A DNA stretch of 64,000 nucleotides from Streptococcus infantis (GTDB lineage Bacteria; Bacillota; Bacilli; Lactobacillales; Streptococcaceae). The DNA is taken from positions 51,746 to 115,745 of the forward strand of contig NZ_KQ970821.1 of the NCBI RefSeq assembly GCF_001579645.1, read 5' to 3'. Below the pieces are notes generated by a model, which was not told the DNA's origin, did not search any database, and saw only the letters and a program-made list of their open reading frames with translations. Below are positions 9,097-18,160 of this stretch, piece by piece. Every line of letters starts with the position of its first letter. Position 1 is the first letter of the stretch. Both the position numbers and the translations under genes were made by a program.

Positions 9097-9194
9097 TTAT
9101 CTTATTTCCAACCTAACTCTAGTAAACATACGCTAGCAGTCTATCTATGCAAATCTTATTTTAAAGATTTTATCAAAAGGATGACGTAGCAATG

Positions 9195-9203
9195 TGATAT
9201 AAT
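9195..9203 (+). promoter_or_regulatory. Flippase gene promoter, extended -10
   Basis: TGATATAAT (TG-N-TATAAT) lies 37 bases before the flippase ATG; no convincing -35 was found. Confidence 0.6.
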
Positions 9204-9240
9204 ACTAGTATCTATTTTAGAATGTAAGAAAGAAAGTTTC

Positions 9241-10719
9241 ATGAAAAATATAAAAATCAACGCTCTGGCTAGCTTGCTGGTCAATATTTTAAACATCGTG
9301 TTCCCCCTGATTACTAATCCCTATCTAACGCGAATTCTTAGTAAATCAAATTATGGTTACTTTAATACAGCTAACACCTGGGCAAGTTTTGTTATTCCGC
9401 TAGCTGCTTTTGGAATCTACAATTATGGAATTCGAGCCATCAGTAAAGTAAAGGATGACAAAAATAAGATTAATTATGTCTTTTCTAAGTTGTTCTATAT
9501 CTCAGTAATTACTTCAGTTGTAACAACTGCTATTTATTTCCTCTTTATTTATTTTGATACTAGTATTGTCAATCTAAAAATCCTTTACTATATCCTTGGA
9601 ATCCAAGCTCTCTTCCAATTTTTGAATATCGAATGGATGAATGAAGCCTATGAGAATTATTCTTTTATCCTTTATAAAACACTAGTTATTCGTATTGGAA
9701 TGTTGGTTGCTATCTTCGCCTTCGTTAAGACACCTGATGATATTGTTCCTTATGCTACAATCATGAGTGCGACAACCATTATCAACTATCTACTTAGCTT
9801 TCTATGGATTAAACGAGAGGTTTCCTTTGTTAAGATCCAAGTCATCGAACTTCTCAAAGCTTCTAAGCCTCTTATGACCATGCTACTCCTAGCAAATGCT
9901 AATATGCTCTATACCTTGCTAGACCGTATGTTCATTACTAAGGGTCCTGATGAAAATTTCATCTCCTACTACACCATTGCCTCAAGTATCGTCATGCTGA
10001 TTGCTAGTGTCCTCAGTGGAGCCATTAATGTCAGCATTCCTCGACTTGGCTACTATTTAGGAAAAAAAGATTTTAATTCTTATAAGTATTTGGTCAATCA
10101 AGGAGCAGCTCTCTTTTTCTTCCTTATGATTCCGACTAGTATCGGAATTATGGTTTTAGGAACCTATGCTACTGTTATCTATTCTTCTGAGAAATACATA
10201 GAAGCAGGAATTGTAACAAGCGTCTTTGCCTTTCGAACCATTATCTGGGCTATCGAATTAATCCTTGGAAAGCAAATCATCTTTATCAATGACCACGAAA
10301 ACCGATTAACAGCCTTTTACTTTATCGGCGGTGGAGTCAATGTAGTTCTAAACTCTCTACTCCTTTTCAACAACATCTTTACTCCTGCATACTACATCGG
10401 AACAACGATTATTGCCGAGGCAATCGTCGTTCTACTTGAAGTACGGTTTATTCTGAAGCATAAACTCTTGGATTTAAAAGAAATTTTCGGAACATTAGCC
10501 CGTTACACAATTGTGTCACTTGGCTTTATCCCAATTTACTATACCTTTAAAATCCTCTTCCAAGTTCATTCATACACAGTGAATATGGCTATGCTCAGCA
10601 TGGTGGCATCTACAATCGCCGGATGTGCTATCTATTATGCCTTAACTCTCTTTGTAATAAAAGATAAAACCCTCCACTATGCACTTGATCTAGTTCGTGC
10701 TAAAATCAAAAGAAGTTAA
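9241..10719 (+). CDS. Polysaccharide/teichoic acid flippase (Wzx/MOP family)
   Basis: The 492-residue protein has 12-14 hydrophobic segments throughout and the N-terminal signature LINPYLTRILSKSNYG-like region (here ITNPYLTRILSKSNYG) typical of Wzx/RfbX oligosaccharide flippases. Such proteins turn lipid-linked repeat units from the inner to the outer membrane face. It converges on the LicD/polymerase/Pce operon, so the likely cargo is a teichoic-acid or related glycan unit; this is inferred from position. TacF, the known pneumococcal teichoic-acid flippase, belongs to the same superfamily but lies in the lic locus. A purine-rich AAGAAAGAAAG serves as a weak ribosome site. Confidence 0.85.
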   Translation: MKNIKINALASLLVNILNIVFPLITNPYLTRILSKSNYGYFNTANTWASFVIPLAAFGIYNYGIRAISKVKDDKNKINYVFSKLFYISVITSVVTTAIYFLFIYFDTSIVNLKILYYILGIQALFQFLNIEWMNEAYENYSFILYKTLVIRIGMLVAIFAFVKTPDDIVPYATIMSATTIINYLLSFLWIKREVSFVKIQVIELLKASKPLMTMLLLANANMLYTLLDRMFITKGPDENFISYYTIASSIVMLIASVLSGAINVSIPRLGYYLGKKDFNSYKYLVNQGAALFFFLMIPTSIGIMVLGTYATVIYSSEKYIEAGIVTSVFAFRTIIWAIELILGKQIIFINDHENRLTAFYFIGGGVNVVLNSLLLFNNIFTPAYYIGTTIIAEAIVVLLEVRFILKHKLLDLKEIFGTLARYTIVSLGFIPIYYTFKILFQVHSYTVNMAMLSMVASTIAGCAIYYALTLFVIKDKTLHYALDLVRAKIKRS

Positions 10720-10720
10720 C

Positions 10721-10755
10721 AAAACACCTATAAGGCTAAGCCTTATAGGTGTTTT
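10721..10755 (+). terminator. Bidirectional terminator after the flippase
   Basis: A perfect 17-bp inverted repeat (AAAACACCTATAAGGCT and its complement) around one base, with A- and T-runs at the ends. It starts two bases after the flippase stop and faces the end of the pce region. Confidence 0.9.
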
Positions 10756-10886
10756 AATTATCTTCTAAAAACATTGATCGATTCTTTGAGATGTATATAA
10801 ATACTATTTCATGAGAAAGCTAGGTAGTGAGTGAAATACCAACACAAAGGGAGTTTCTCGAAGACTTAGTAAGAGGTAAAAAGCAC

Positions 10887-13278
10887 TTATTCTTTATCTG
10901 CCTTCAAAGTCGATTTTATTTCCTCAGCTTCCTCTTTTTCAATCGCTTCTGCTGATTTTTCTTCCTTATCTACTGGCTTATCATAATCCTTCTTAGGCTC
11001 TTCTGAACTTCCTTGGGCTTCTTTATCAGGTTTCAAACTCCAAATACCATCTTGATTGACCTTGTAGCCATCAGGTGTTGTTCCATTTCTTAGAAGTGAA
11101 CCATCTGCTTGGAAATAGTACCAGTTGCCATTCAACTGTTTCCAACCAGTCTCCATTGCGCCACTAGTATTGAGATAATAACGAGAGCCATCAATCTCTT
11201 GAATACCTGTTAGCATGATGCCTTCCTTGTCTAGATAGTACCATGTGGCCTTATCTTTGAACCAGCCTGTCTTCATAGCTCCGCTAGTTGCAAAGTAGTA
11301 GTAATGATTATCAAGCCATTTCCAACCAGTTTGCATAGCTCCACTTGCATTGAGGTAATAGCGAGTGTCATCAATTTCTTGAAGACCTGTTAGCATGATA
11401 CCTTCTTTATCTAGATAATACCAAAGATAGTTTTCTTTGAGCCAGCCTGTCTTCATTGCTCCACTACTTGTGAAGTAACTATAATGATTATCAAACCATT
11501 TCCAACCTGTTTGCATAGCCCCACTTGCATTTAGATAATAGCGAGCACCTTCAATTTCTTGTAGGCCAGTTTGCATGATACCTTCTTTATCTAGATAGTA
11601 CCAAAGACCCTTATCTTTGAGCCAACCTGTCTTCATTGCTCCACTGCTTGTGAAGTAGCTATAATGATTATCGAACCACTTCCAACCTGTTTGCATGGCT
11701 CCACTTGCATTTAGATAATAACGAGTTCCTTCAATCTCTTGTAGGCCAGTTAGCATAACACCTTCTTTATCCAAGTAATACCAAGTATCTTTATCCTTGA
11801 TCCAACCTGTTTTCATCGCTCCGGAACTTGCAAAATAGTTCCAATGCCCTTCAATCGAGACCCAACCTGTTTGCATAACTCCCTTATCATCAAAGTAGTA
11901 GGTTACTCCATTGATTTCTTTTTTACCAACTATTTGTTTTCCTTCTTCATCAAAGTAGTACCAGTTTGATTCAATCTTTTGCCAACCAGAACCTGTCTCA
12001 TCTGTCTCTAAAGCTCCGCTACTTGCAAAGAACATTTTCTTGCCATTAAAAACTTGTGAGCCAGTAAGCATTTTACCATCTTTATCAAATAGGTACTTTT
12101 TACCGCCTATTTCAGCTAGTTCATTATAGAGTCTAGCCCCTGTAGAGCTGATATAATACCAAGAACCATCTTGCTTGAACCAGCCCTCATACTGCATCTT
12201 CCCACTACTATTTAGATAATACCAGTTGCCTTCCAGCTTTTCTCTACTATCATTTAAATGAATCCATTTGCTTGCCTGCATCTGACCTTTTCCATTAAAG
12301 AAATAATAGATATTATCTATCTTTCTCCATCCAATGGCCATTTCATTATCTGATAGACGATATTTCCAGTAACCATCTTCTTGATACCATTCTTCAGATA
12401 CTGTAGGAATATCTGGGAAAGAATCAGAAACATTTGTAAAACCAGAATCAGCAATATTAAATACCGTCGCATCCTTAGTTAGACTAGAAGCATGAACAAC
12501 CTGAATATTCTTCTTTTTTAGATAATCTCTTGTTGAAGCCAGATTTGCGTCATAAGAAGACGTATGGACAACCATACTAGGTGAAAGAGAATCTAAAAAA
12601 GGAATGGTATTTGAAATTTGAGCATCATAATGATGATTCCATTTCATCATGTCTACTTTGCCAATTTCTGGGCCTAATCTATCCTCAGCACCTTCAGCAT
12701 TATCTAAGTCACCACCAAGATATATCTTCTTCCTTAATATCTTGAACAATCGTTACTCCTTTTTCACGAGCAACATTGAGTGCATTATCATAATTAAAAA
12801 GGTTATCCCACAAACGCCATTTACTGGTAATTCTCTCATCAGTATATTTTTTTAAATAAAGTTTTCCGACTGGATAACGTTTTAGAATTTCATCCGCGCC
12901 ACCGATATGATCACTATGGACGTGCGTTCCTAAAATAAAATCGAATTTTTGGATACCAAGTCGATTTAAATGACGAAATAGTCTATCTTCCAAAACAAGC
13001 TCATTTTGCCTTGTAATACCAACTCGGCTTGGATAACGCGGATCCGTTCCATCTGGAAAATCATAATCTTCTCCCATGTCGATTAGGGCATAATGTCCAT
13101 TACTTTCCAATAGAATGGCATCACTTCCTGAAGCTCCCTTGGTATTGATAAAGTGAATACGATTCCCAGAACCTGCTGAGATAGTGTCTGCCTTTACTGC
13201 TTGCAAGTGACTGGCAGTAACTGACAAAAGTATAATACTAAATAAGATTGTCTTCTTTAAATTTTTCAAATCTATCAC
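10887..13278 (-). pseudogene. pce: Phosphorylcholine esterase, choline-binding (Pce/CbpE), broken by internal deletion
   Basis: The first part (13278-12709; GTG or TTG start) has a signal peptide and a metallo-beta-lactamase fold with THVHSDHIGG (zinc ligands). It ends after VTIVQDI in an out-of-frame tail and TGA. The second part (frame ending at 10887, open from about 12749) resumes at KKIYLGGDLDN with further metal ligands (GGDLD, WNHHYD), then about 20 choline-binding repeats and a charged tail. Compared with the remembered Pce sequence about 48 residues between the two are missing, and the junction shifts frame. Pce removes phosphocholine from teichoic acid; here no full-length enzyme can be made. 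Confidence 0.85.
11148..11867 (-). repeat. Four tandem 180-bp units of choline-binding repeats in pce
   Basis: Exactly four 60-residue units lie in tandem. Each has three 20-residue choline-binding repeats of distinct kinds: GW..(F/L)DNH.YF..SGAMKT, GW.KD..WYYLDKEG(I/V)M.T and G(L/I)QEI...RYYLN.SGAM.T. Units 2 and 3 are nearly identical. The higher-order period suggests growth by duplication of whole triplets. Aromatic residues of each repeat make choline pockets that hold the protein to teichoic acids. Confidence 0.92.
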
Positions 13279-13348
13279 TTCTTTCTTTTAAACTTTTCAC
13301 TAGACATTCACAAATAGACTTTTTGATTCATTTGTAAGTGTACTTAGC

Positions 13349-14059
13349 TTATTTCTTTAAAACAACTCGAGCAAAGTTAGCATCACCTTGTTTATAGATT
13401 GGATTTTCTTTCCAGTTATAGTTGGTATTCGGAGTTTCAAAATCAAGTCCATACAAGTGACTGATATATTCTCTAGTATTCTCTGGAATTTTCACATCTA
13501 CTCCCTTAAAGTTAGCGACTTGCAATTGACTGAATGGTAATTCATAATGATAGACCTCGTGGCGAGTCGGTACTCCCAAAGCATTAATCATAAAGAAAAT
13601 CGTATCAGAGGAGATTGTTTCCTCTTTTTTATCATAAACAATAAGATCGACATTCAATCCTTTAAAACTATAAGAAAGTTCTACCAATTGCTCATTATAG
13701 TAAAATTCTTTAGTTCTTGAGAAACCTCTTTCCAAGAGATATTGTTCATCCTCTACAAAGCGTTGATAATCTGGAATAATGATGCCAAAGTCCATATCCA
13801 GGTCATGGCTAATAAAATCATTTTCTCTAAAAAAGCCTAATAGAGTCCCAAAATCCAACCAAATATCATAATCTTTTAAAGGAGAACTATAAATCGTTTG
13901 AAGAATCTCTTCAAAGTTGTCTTTTAACAACTCACTTCTTTTGGAGTCCAATTCAACGTTCGCTTTGTCATTGAGACTTTTAATGATTGGTAAGTTCTTG
14001 ATGAGGTCTTTCTTGTCCCCTAAAAGACTTGCCAAACTTCTTTTTAACCATTGTAACAC
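13349..14059 (-). CDS. LicD/fukutin-like nucleotidyltransferase-fold protein
   Basis: The 236-residue protein has the LicD/FKTN/FKRP-type core WLDFGTLLGFFRENDFISHD with the metal-binding HDLDMD at its end. Family members move phosphocholine or another phospho-alditol group from a nucleotide to glycans. It is more divergent than the two other LicD domains of this block (HDLDMD instead of WDDD.D), so its donor or acceptor may differ. It starts 3 bp after the polymerase-LicD gene, so it belongs to that operon, and lies 70 bp upstream of pce. Confidence 0.75.
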   Translation of the reverse strand: MLQWLKRSLASLLGDKKDLIKNLPIIKSLNDKANVELDSKRSELLKDNFEEILQTIYSSPLKDYDIWLDFGTLLGFFRENDFISHDLDMDFGIIIPDYQRFVEDEQYLLERGFSRTKEFYYNEQLVELSYSFKGLNVDLIVYDKKEETISSDTIFFMINALGVPTRHEVYHYELPFSQLQVANFKGVDVKIPENTREYISHLYGLDFETPNTNYNWKENPIYKQGDANFARVVLKK

Positions 14060-14062
14060 GTC

Positions 14063-16210
14063 TTACACCTCTTTTATATAAGCGACAAAATCATCATGTT
14101 TCACTCGTTTTTCAACTGGTGGAATTTCCATAAAATCATCACCGTAGATAGCTGATAAGATCTGGTGAGAAGCTTCTGGAATTTTATAAATTCTATCTTC
14201 GAATGGGCTGTCCATTACTTTATCAAGCAGCGTCTTCTCAAATTTTGTAGAAGTTCTCTTATTTTCCATCAAATAATCAATAGAATCATTATCATTAGCC
14301 TGCATTGAGAGAATGTTCATTTTTTTATTCCAAGTTTTAACTCTTGTTAAACGGAAAACAAGTACTAATAGATATCTGACAAGATTCTTAAATCCAGCAT
14401 TTTTACTATGAATACCATAGAGAGTATAAACAGAAAGTCTACGATAGGTATCTAGTTTAACCATCTCTTTATTGACATCAGCATAATAATCAAATGGGAA
14501 AACATCCACGCAAATTCCTAAATCGATATCATTTTCAATATAGTTATTCTCATAAACGGTACGAGCATCATATACTCGATAAAATGGATAAGGATAGCGA
14601 GCATCATTTTCCCAAGATACTACTTTGTAGATAGGGTCATTGTCCCGTAGAACTGCTTGATATAACTTGTCATACTCATCACGTTTCAATGAGATATCAA
14701 CATCATCATCCCAAGGGATGTAGCCCTTATGTCTAACGGATCCTAATAGAGTTCCATAAGCCAAAGAATAACTAATATTCTCTCTTTCACAGAGATTGTG
14801 GATATAATCCATTACCCCTAATTCTACTTCTTTAATCTCTTCTTCAGATAGTTTTCTGTATCCATCTCTCTTTTTAGAAATAACAGAGAAATAATAGCCT
14901 GAGATTATAAACAGAATACAACCTAATAATGAGATACCATAGAAGGTTGAACTCAAGAATAAGTTAGAAATCAAGATAACGACGGTCATCAGTAATCCTG
15001 AAACAAGCTCATGATCAATTCTATCTTCCTCTTTGTCTTTTTTGAATTTTCTAAGACTTGCAAAGATAAATGAGAGCATGAAAATAGCGATCGGCACGAT
15101 ACCAAAGATTCCGTTATAGAATAATAACTCTAGGTATCCATTGTGAGTTAAGTAATGTTGTTTAATGATATATGCACTTGCATCATAAATTTTCCCTAAC
15201 TCATACCAATTACCTGCTGAGTAACCAAATAATGGTCTCTTTGGAATGAACGAAGCTGTTGATTGCCAAATAGCAAAGCGGTTATTTGAAATATTTTCTT
15301 CGCTAGTATCAGTTCGCTCCAAAGTCAAATTATTGTTTGCACCTTTTTCCTTATTTCGTTGAATTTCAGCTGAGTGAGCTCTCAAGTATAAATCACTGCT
15401 ATATTTGACACCATTATAGGATAAAAATACTAGTCCAACTGTTAACAATACAGCGACAAAAGATTTTAGCTTGTTACGGAATTCAAATTTCACCAAAGAA
15501 TATAGAAAAGCGGCCACAACCAAACAGATGTAGGTCGTTCTTGAACCAGATAAAACGATATAAGCGAAATTAAGAAGAATGGATGAAATAGCTAGAGTTT
15601 TAACAATTTTGTTTAAAGTAGAAAGTCTCACCCATAAATAAATAATGATAATTAAGGAGATAATCGATAAATAGTTAGGACTTGCTAAAATACCAAATAA
15701 ACGGGATTCAACAAATCCTTGACGAATCAACAAACCTTTATAGTCGAAAACTCTGTAACCAATCAACATAAAGAATTGAACAAGAGAAATAAAAACTCCG
15801 ATAGTATTGGTAACCGTAATCACTGAGAAGAATAAGTTAAACAAAAGTCGAGATTTTTCTTTACTAAAGTTTTGAAAGATTGGGTAGATAGCAAAGAAAT
15901 AGATAAAGAATACTACTAAGTTCTTAATATTCGTTGAAAAGCCATACTTAATCACCAGTAAACTTGTGATAATATTCATGGCAAAAAAGAGGATTAAGTA
16001 CTCAATTTTTCTCACAAATAAATAAGCTTTTTTTACAAAGAAATTATATAAACCTAGTAAAACTCCCATAAGAGTCATGCCTAGGGTAACAAATTTATTT
16101 GCAGAGATGAATTGAAGGGGAACAATGAGTCCCGCCATACAATAAAAAGATATGACTGATAAAAATAGCAGATTAATTTTAAAATAGTTTTTCTCAATAA
16201 TAGAAATCAT
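14063..16210 (-). CDS. O-antigen-polymerase-like membrane protein fused to a LicD domain
   Basis: The 715-residue protein has two parts. Residues 1-443 form about 12 hydrophobic segments with SGSRTTY near 221 and a large loop with RPLFGYSAGNW and LTHNGYLELLFYNG near 325-366, as in Wzy/WaaL (O-antigen ligase) polymerases. Residues 452-715 form a complete LicD domain with YGTLLGSVRHKG (485-496) and WDDDVDIS (500-507). It resembles the pneumococcal TarP-type polymerase next to licD3, as I remember it, but here one protein would both polymerise repeats outside and carry a cytoplasmic phosphocholine transferase. No frameshift or stop lies at the joint. It begins 8 bp after the glycosyltransferase gene. 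Confidence 0.8.
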   Translation of the reverse strand: MISIIEKNYFKINLLFLSVISFYCMAGLIVPLQFISANKFVTLGMTLMGVLLGLYNFFVKKAYLFVRKIEYLILFFAMNIITSLLVIKYGFSTNIKNLVVFFIYFFAIYPIFQNFSKEKSRLLFNLFFSVITVTNTIGVFISLVQFFMLIGYRVFDYKGLLIRQGFVESRLFGILASPNYLSIISLIIIIYLWVRLSTLNKIVKTLAISSILLNFAYIVLSGSRTTYICLVVAAFLYSLVKFEFRNKLKSFVAVLLTVGLVFLSYNGVKYSSDLYLRAHSAEIQRNKEKGANNNLTLERTDTSEENISNNRFAIWQSTASFIPKRPLFGYSAGNWYELGKIYDASAYIIKQHYLTHNGYLELLFYNGIFGIVPIAIFMLSFIFASLRKFKKDKEEDRIDHELVSGLLMTVVILISNLFLSSTFYGISLLGCILFIISGYYFSVISKKRDGYRKLSEEEIKEVELGVMDYIHNLCERENISYSLAYGTLLGSVRHKGYIPWDDDVDISLKRDEYDKLYQAVLRDNDPIYKVVSWENDARYPYPFYRVYDARTVYENNYIENDIDLGICVDVFPFDYYADVNKEMVKLDTYRRLSVYTLYGIHSKNAGFKNLVRYLLVLVFRLTRVKTWNKKMNILSMQANDNDSIDYLMENKRTSTKFEKTLLDKVMDSPFEDRIYKIPEASHQILSAIYGDDFMEIPPVEKRVKHDDFVAYIKEV

Positions 16211-16218
16211 TTTCTCTC

Positions 16219-17187
16219 CTAACGGTTATGTTGACCAAGTAAAATTTGTGTGTAGAGCTTTCTGCTGAATAGTAGAGCTAGGAAACTTATTTTTCTAGCA
16301 TTGGTAAATCTAGCATCTCTTAAAATATTCACTCTATTCTGTTTTAGATAGTGTATCAATTTATCTTCTAGTACTTTATCTTTAAAATCAGAATCAATCA
16401 ACAATCTATCCAAGACATAGAAATAGGCCCAATTTAAACGCATCGTTGCAACATCAGCGATTGCGGGATAGTGCTCTCTTATTATATTCGCATTTTGCTC
16501 ATAAGCCTCAATCACATTTAAGAATTTTAATGAGAATTTTTGTGTAGTAATACTGTTTTCACGATGGACATAATAATACTTTTTCTCATTAGTCGCAACA
16601 ACCTTCTGGCACTGATCCAATAAGCGAATCATAATAAAAGCATCTTCAGCAATTTTTCCAACTTCAAATTTTAGATGACTAAAGAGTTCTTTTTTATATA
16701 ATTTATTAACAGCAGTCACAGACAAAATCTTTGCTTCCATGACCATTTTTATGGCTTCTTCTGAAGAAAGTTCCCAAGTTTTAATCTCTGAAACTTGTTT
16801 TTCAGGAATCTGATGAAAGACATCGTAGTGACCACACATTGATAAATCTGCATTGGCCTCTCTTAAATGACGGTAGAGAGTCTCGTACATATCTTCGTCA
16901 ATATAATCATCGCTATCAATAAAGCCAATTAAATCTGAACTTGCTTCATCAATTCCTCTATTTCGAGCATCAGACAAACCACCATTTTCCTTATGAATAA
17001 CCCGAATTCGTTGATCTCTCAGCGCAAGTTGATCACATAGTTCACCACTCTTATCAGTCGAACCGTCATTGACAAGCAGTATCTCAAGATTACTATAGGT
17101 CTGTTTTAAAATAGACTCTACACATCGTTCCAAATAAGCTTCTACATTATAGACAGGAACAATAACACTAATTTTTTCTTCCATCAT
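16219..17187 (-). CDS. Family 2 glycosyltransferase
   Basis: The 322-residue protein begins with the GT-A fold SVIVPVYNVEAYLERCVES, followed by LLVNDGSTDKSG and the metal-binding IDSDDYID (about 90-97), all hallmarks of GT2 enzymes that move a sugar from a nucleotide donor to a lipid-linked acceptor. Its ATG overlaps the stop of the upstream LicD gene (ATGA), and the polymerase-LicD gene follows 8 bp later, so it should act in building the same teichoic-acid repeat. The sugar is unknown. In pneumococci a GT also sits between the polymerase and licD3. Confidence 0.85.
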   Translation of the reverse strand: MMEEKISVIVPVYNVEAYLERCVESILKQTYSNLEILLVNDGSTDKSGELCDQLALRDQRIRVIHKENGGLSDARNRGIDEASSDLIGFIDSDDYIDEDMYETLYRHLREANADLSMCGHYDVFHQIPEKQVSEIKTWELSSEEAIKMVMEAKILSVTAVNKLYKKELFSHLKFEVGKIAEDAFIMIRLLDQCQKVVATNEKKYYYVHRENSITTQKFSLKFLNVIEAYEQNANIIREHYPAIADVATMRLNWAYFYVLDRLLIDSDFKDKVLEDKLIHYLKQNRVNILRDARFTNARKISFLALLFSRKLYTQILLGQHNR

Positions 17188-18020
17188 GCTCCATATTCTC
17201 CCTTATATTCAGTGTAACTCTTATCCATATCTGCTATAAGGGCATCGTGGTGCGGCACTTGCTTGTCAGCTGGTGGTGGTGTCATGTAGTCACCAAAAGC
17301 TGTGCTGAGATAGGCATCATAACCAACTGGAATAGGCATTTCTGTTCCTTCAAAAGGTAAGAAAATGTTGTCTTCAAAGGCTTGAATTGGGTATTTCTTC
17401 TTCATGTAACCTGGACCTGAGCATAATTCTGTAATCCCATCACTGTCTGCTGGTCCATACTTGGTCATTTCTTTTTCAGCCTTTTTCCAGATACGATAAC
17501 GAAGGGGTTTAGGAGTTAATCCTAATAGAATCGTGCTCCCCCATTTCATGAGAGCTCCGTGTTTTTCTGGAATGGTTTGCGCACAAAAGAGAGAATAAAT
17601 CAAAGCCCAACGTACTTGTTTCTTACGTTCTTCTGGATTTTTAGGATAGTAATCCAAGGGAAGAACATCCAAGGCCAAGCCATGGGGGAGGTCCAAATCT
17701 TGTTGGTAAGGCTTAATGCAAGTTGTTTCCTTATCTCGAATAGTGATAAAGAGGTTGCGGTCTACAAAGTCTTTATCACTTTTTGATAGGTAGTAACGCT
17801 CGTCCGCATAACGAGGCCATAGCTCTGCTAATTTTTCATAATCCTTGCGTGGCATAAAGAAGTCTAAATCATCATCCCAAGGGATAAAACCTTTATTTCG
17901 TAGAGCTCCAATAGCTCCTCCACCACACAAATAACAGAGTAAATCGTGTTCTTTACAAAAGGCGACAAAATATTCAGCCATCTCTAGGCTACGAGCTTGA
18001 ATTGCCTTTAAATCACTCAT
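17184..18020 (-). CDS. licD3: LicD-family phosphocholine transferase
   Basis: The protein (278 aa from 18020) has the LicD core CGGGAIGALRNKGFIPWDDD followed by LDFFMPRKDYEKLAELWPRY. It is predicted to move phosphocholine from CDP-choline to a teichoic-acid precursor in the cytoplasm. Several starts are possible: the frame is open to 18152, but that crosses the psr terminator; ATGs at 18053 and 18050 lie on the transcription start; the ATG at 18020 has an AGGAAG site 8 bases before it and is preferred. It heads the licD-GT2-polymerase-licD-pce operon. The symbol is given by position next to psr and is tentative. Confidence 0.8.
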   Translation of the reverse strand: MSDLKAIQARSLEMAEYFVAFCKEHDLLCYLCGGGAIGALRNKGFIPWDDDLDFFMPRKDYEKLAELWPRYADERYYLSKSDKDFVDRNLFITIRDKETTCIKPYQQDLDLPHGLALDVLPLDYYPKNPEERKKQVRWALIYSLFCAQTIPEKHGALMKWGSTILLGLTPKPLRYRIWKKAEKEMTKYGPADSDGITELCSGPGYMKKKYPIQAFEDNIFLPFEGTEMPIPVGYDAYLSTAFGDYMTPPPADKQVPHHDALIADMDKSYTEYKGEYGA

Positions 18021-18056
18021 CTCATTCTCTTCCTCTTCTATAGAATACATCATTCT

Positions 18057-18065
18057 ATTATACCA
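18057..18065 (-). promoter_or_regulatory. Promoter of the teichoic-acid operon, extended -10
   Basis: TGGTATAAT on the minus strand, just after the psr terminator. Expected transcription start is near 18050, giving a 30-base leader to the preferred ATG at 18020. Confidence 0.65.
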
Positions 18066-18097
18066 CAAAAATAGTTTATAAACCCATTTGACCATGC

Positions 18098-18143
18098 GAA
18101 AAATCAAAGCTTGAGATACCTGTTTAGATAGGTATCTCAAGCT
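18098..18143 (-). terminator. Terminator of the psr operon
   Basis: A 13-bp perfect stem (GCTTGAGATACCT with its complement, 18109-18142) and 8-base loop follow the psr stop by 18 bp; the minus strand then runs into TTTGATTTTTC. It separates the aromatic operon from the teichoic-acid operon. Confidence 0.85.
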
Positions 18144-18160
18144 CTGATTCATTTTACATG

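Noticed and set aside
8735-9240. Long gap considered for a tRNA, riboswitch or regulatory RNA
   Set aside because: No cloverleaf or known leader motif was found; only promoters and a weak coding relic.
12649-12855. Possible + strand gene across the pce joint
   Set aside because: Low-complexity sequence opposite pce with no similarity; the signal belongs to pce.
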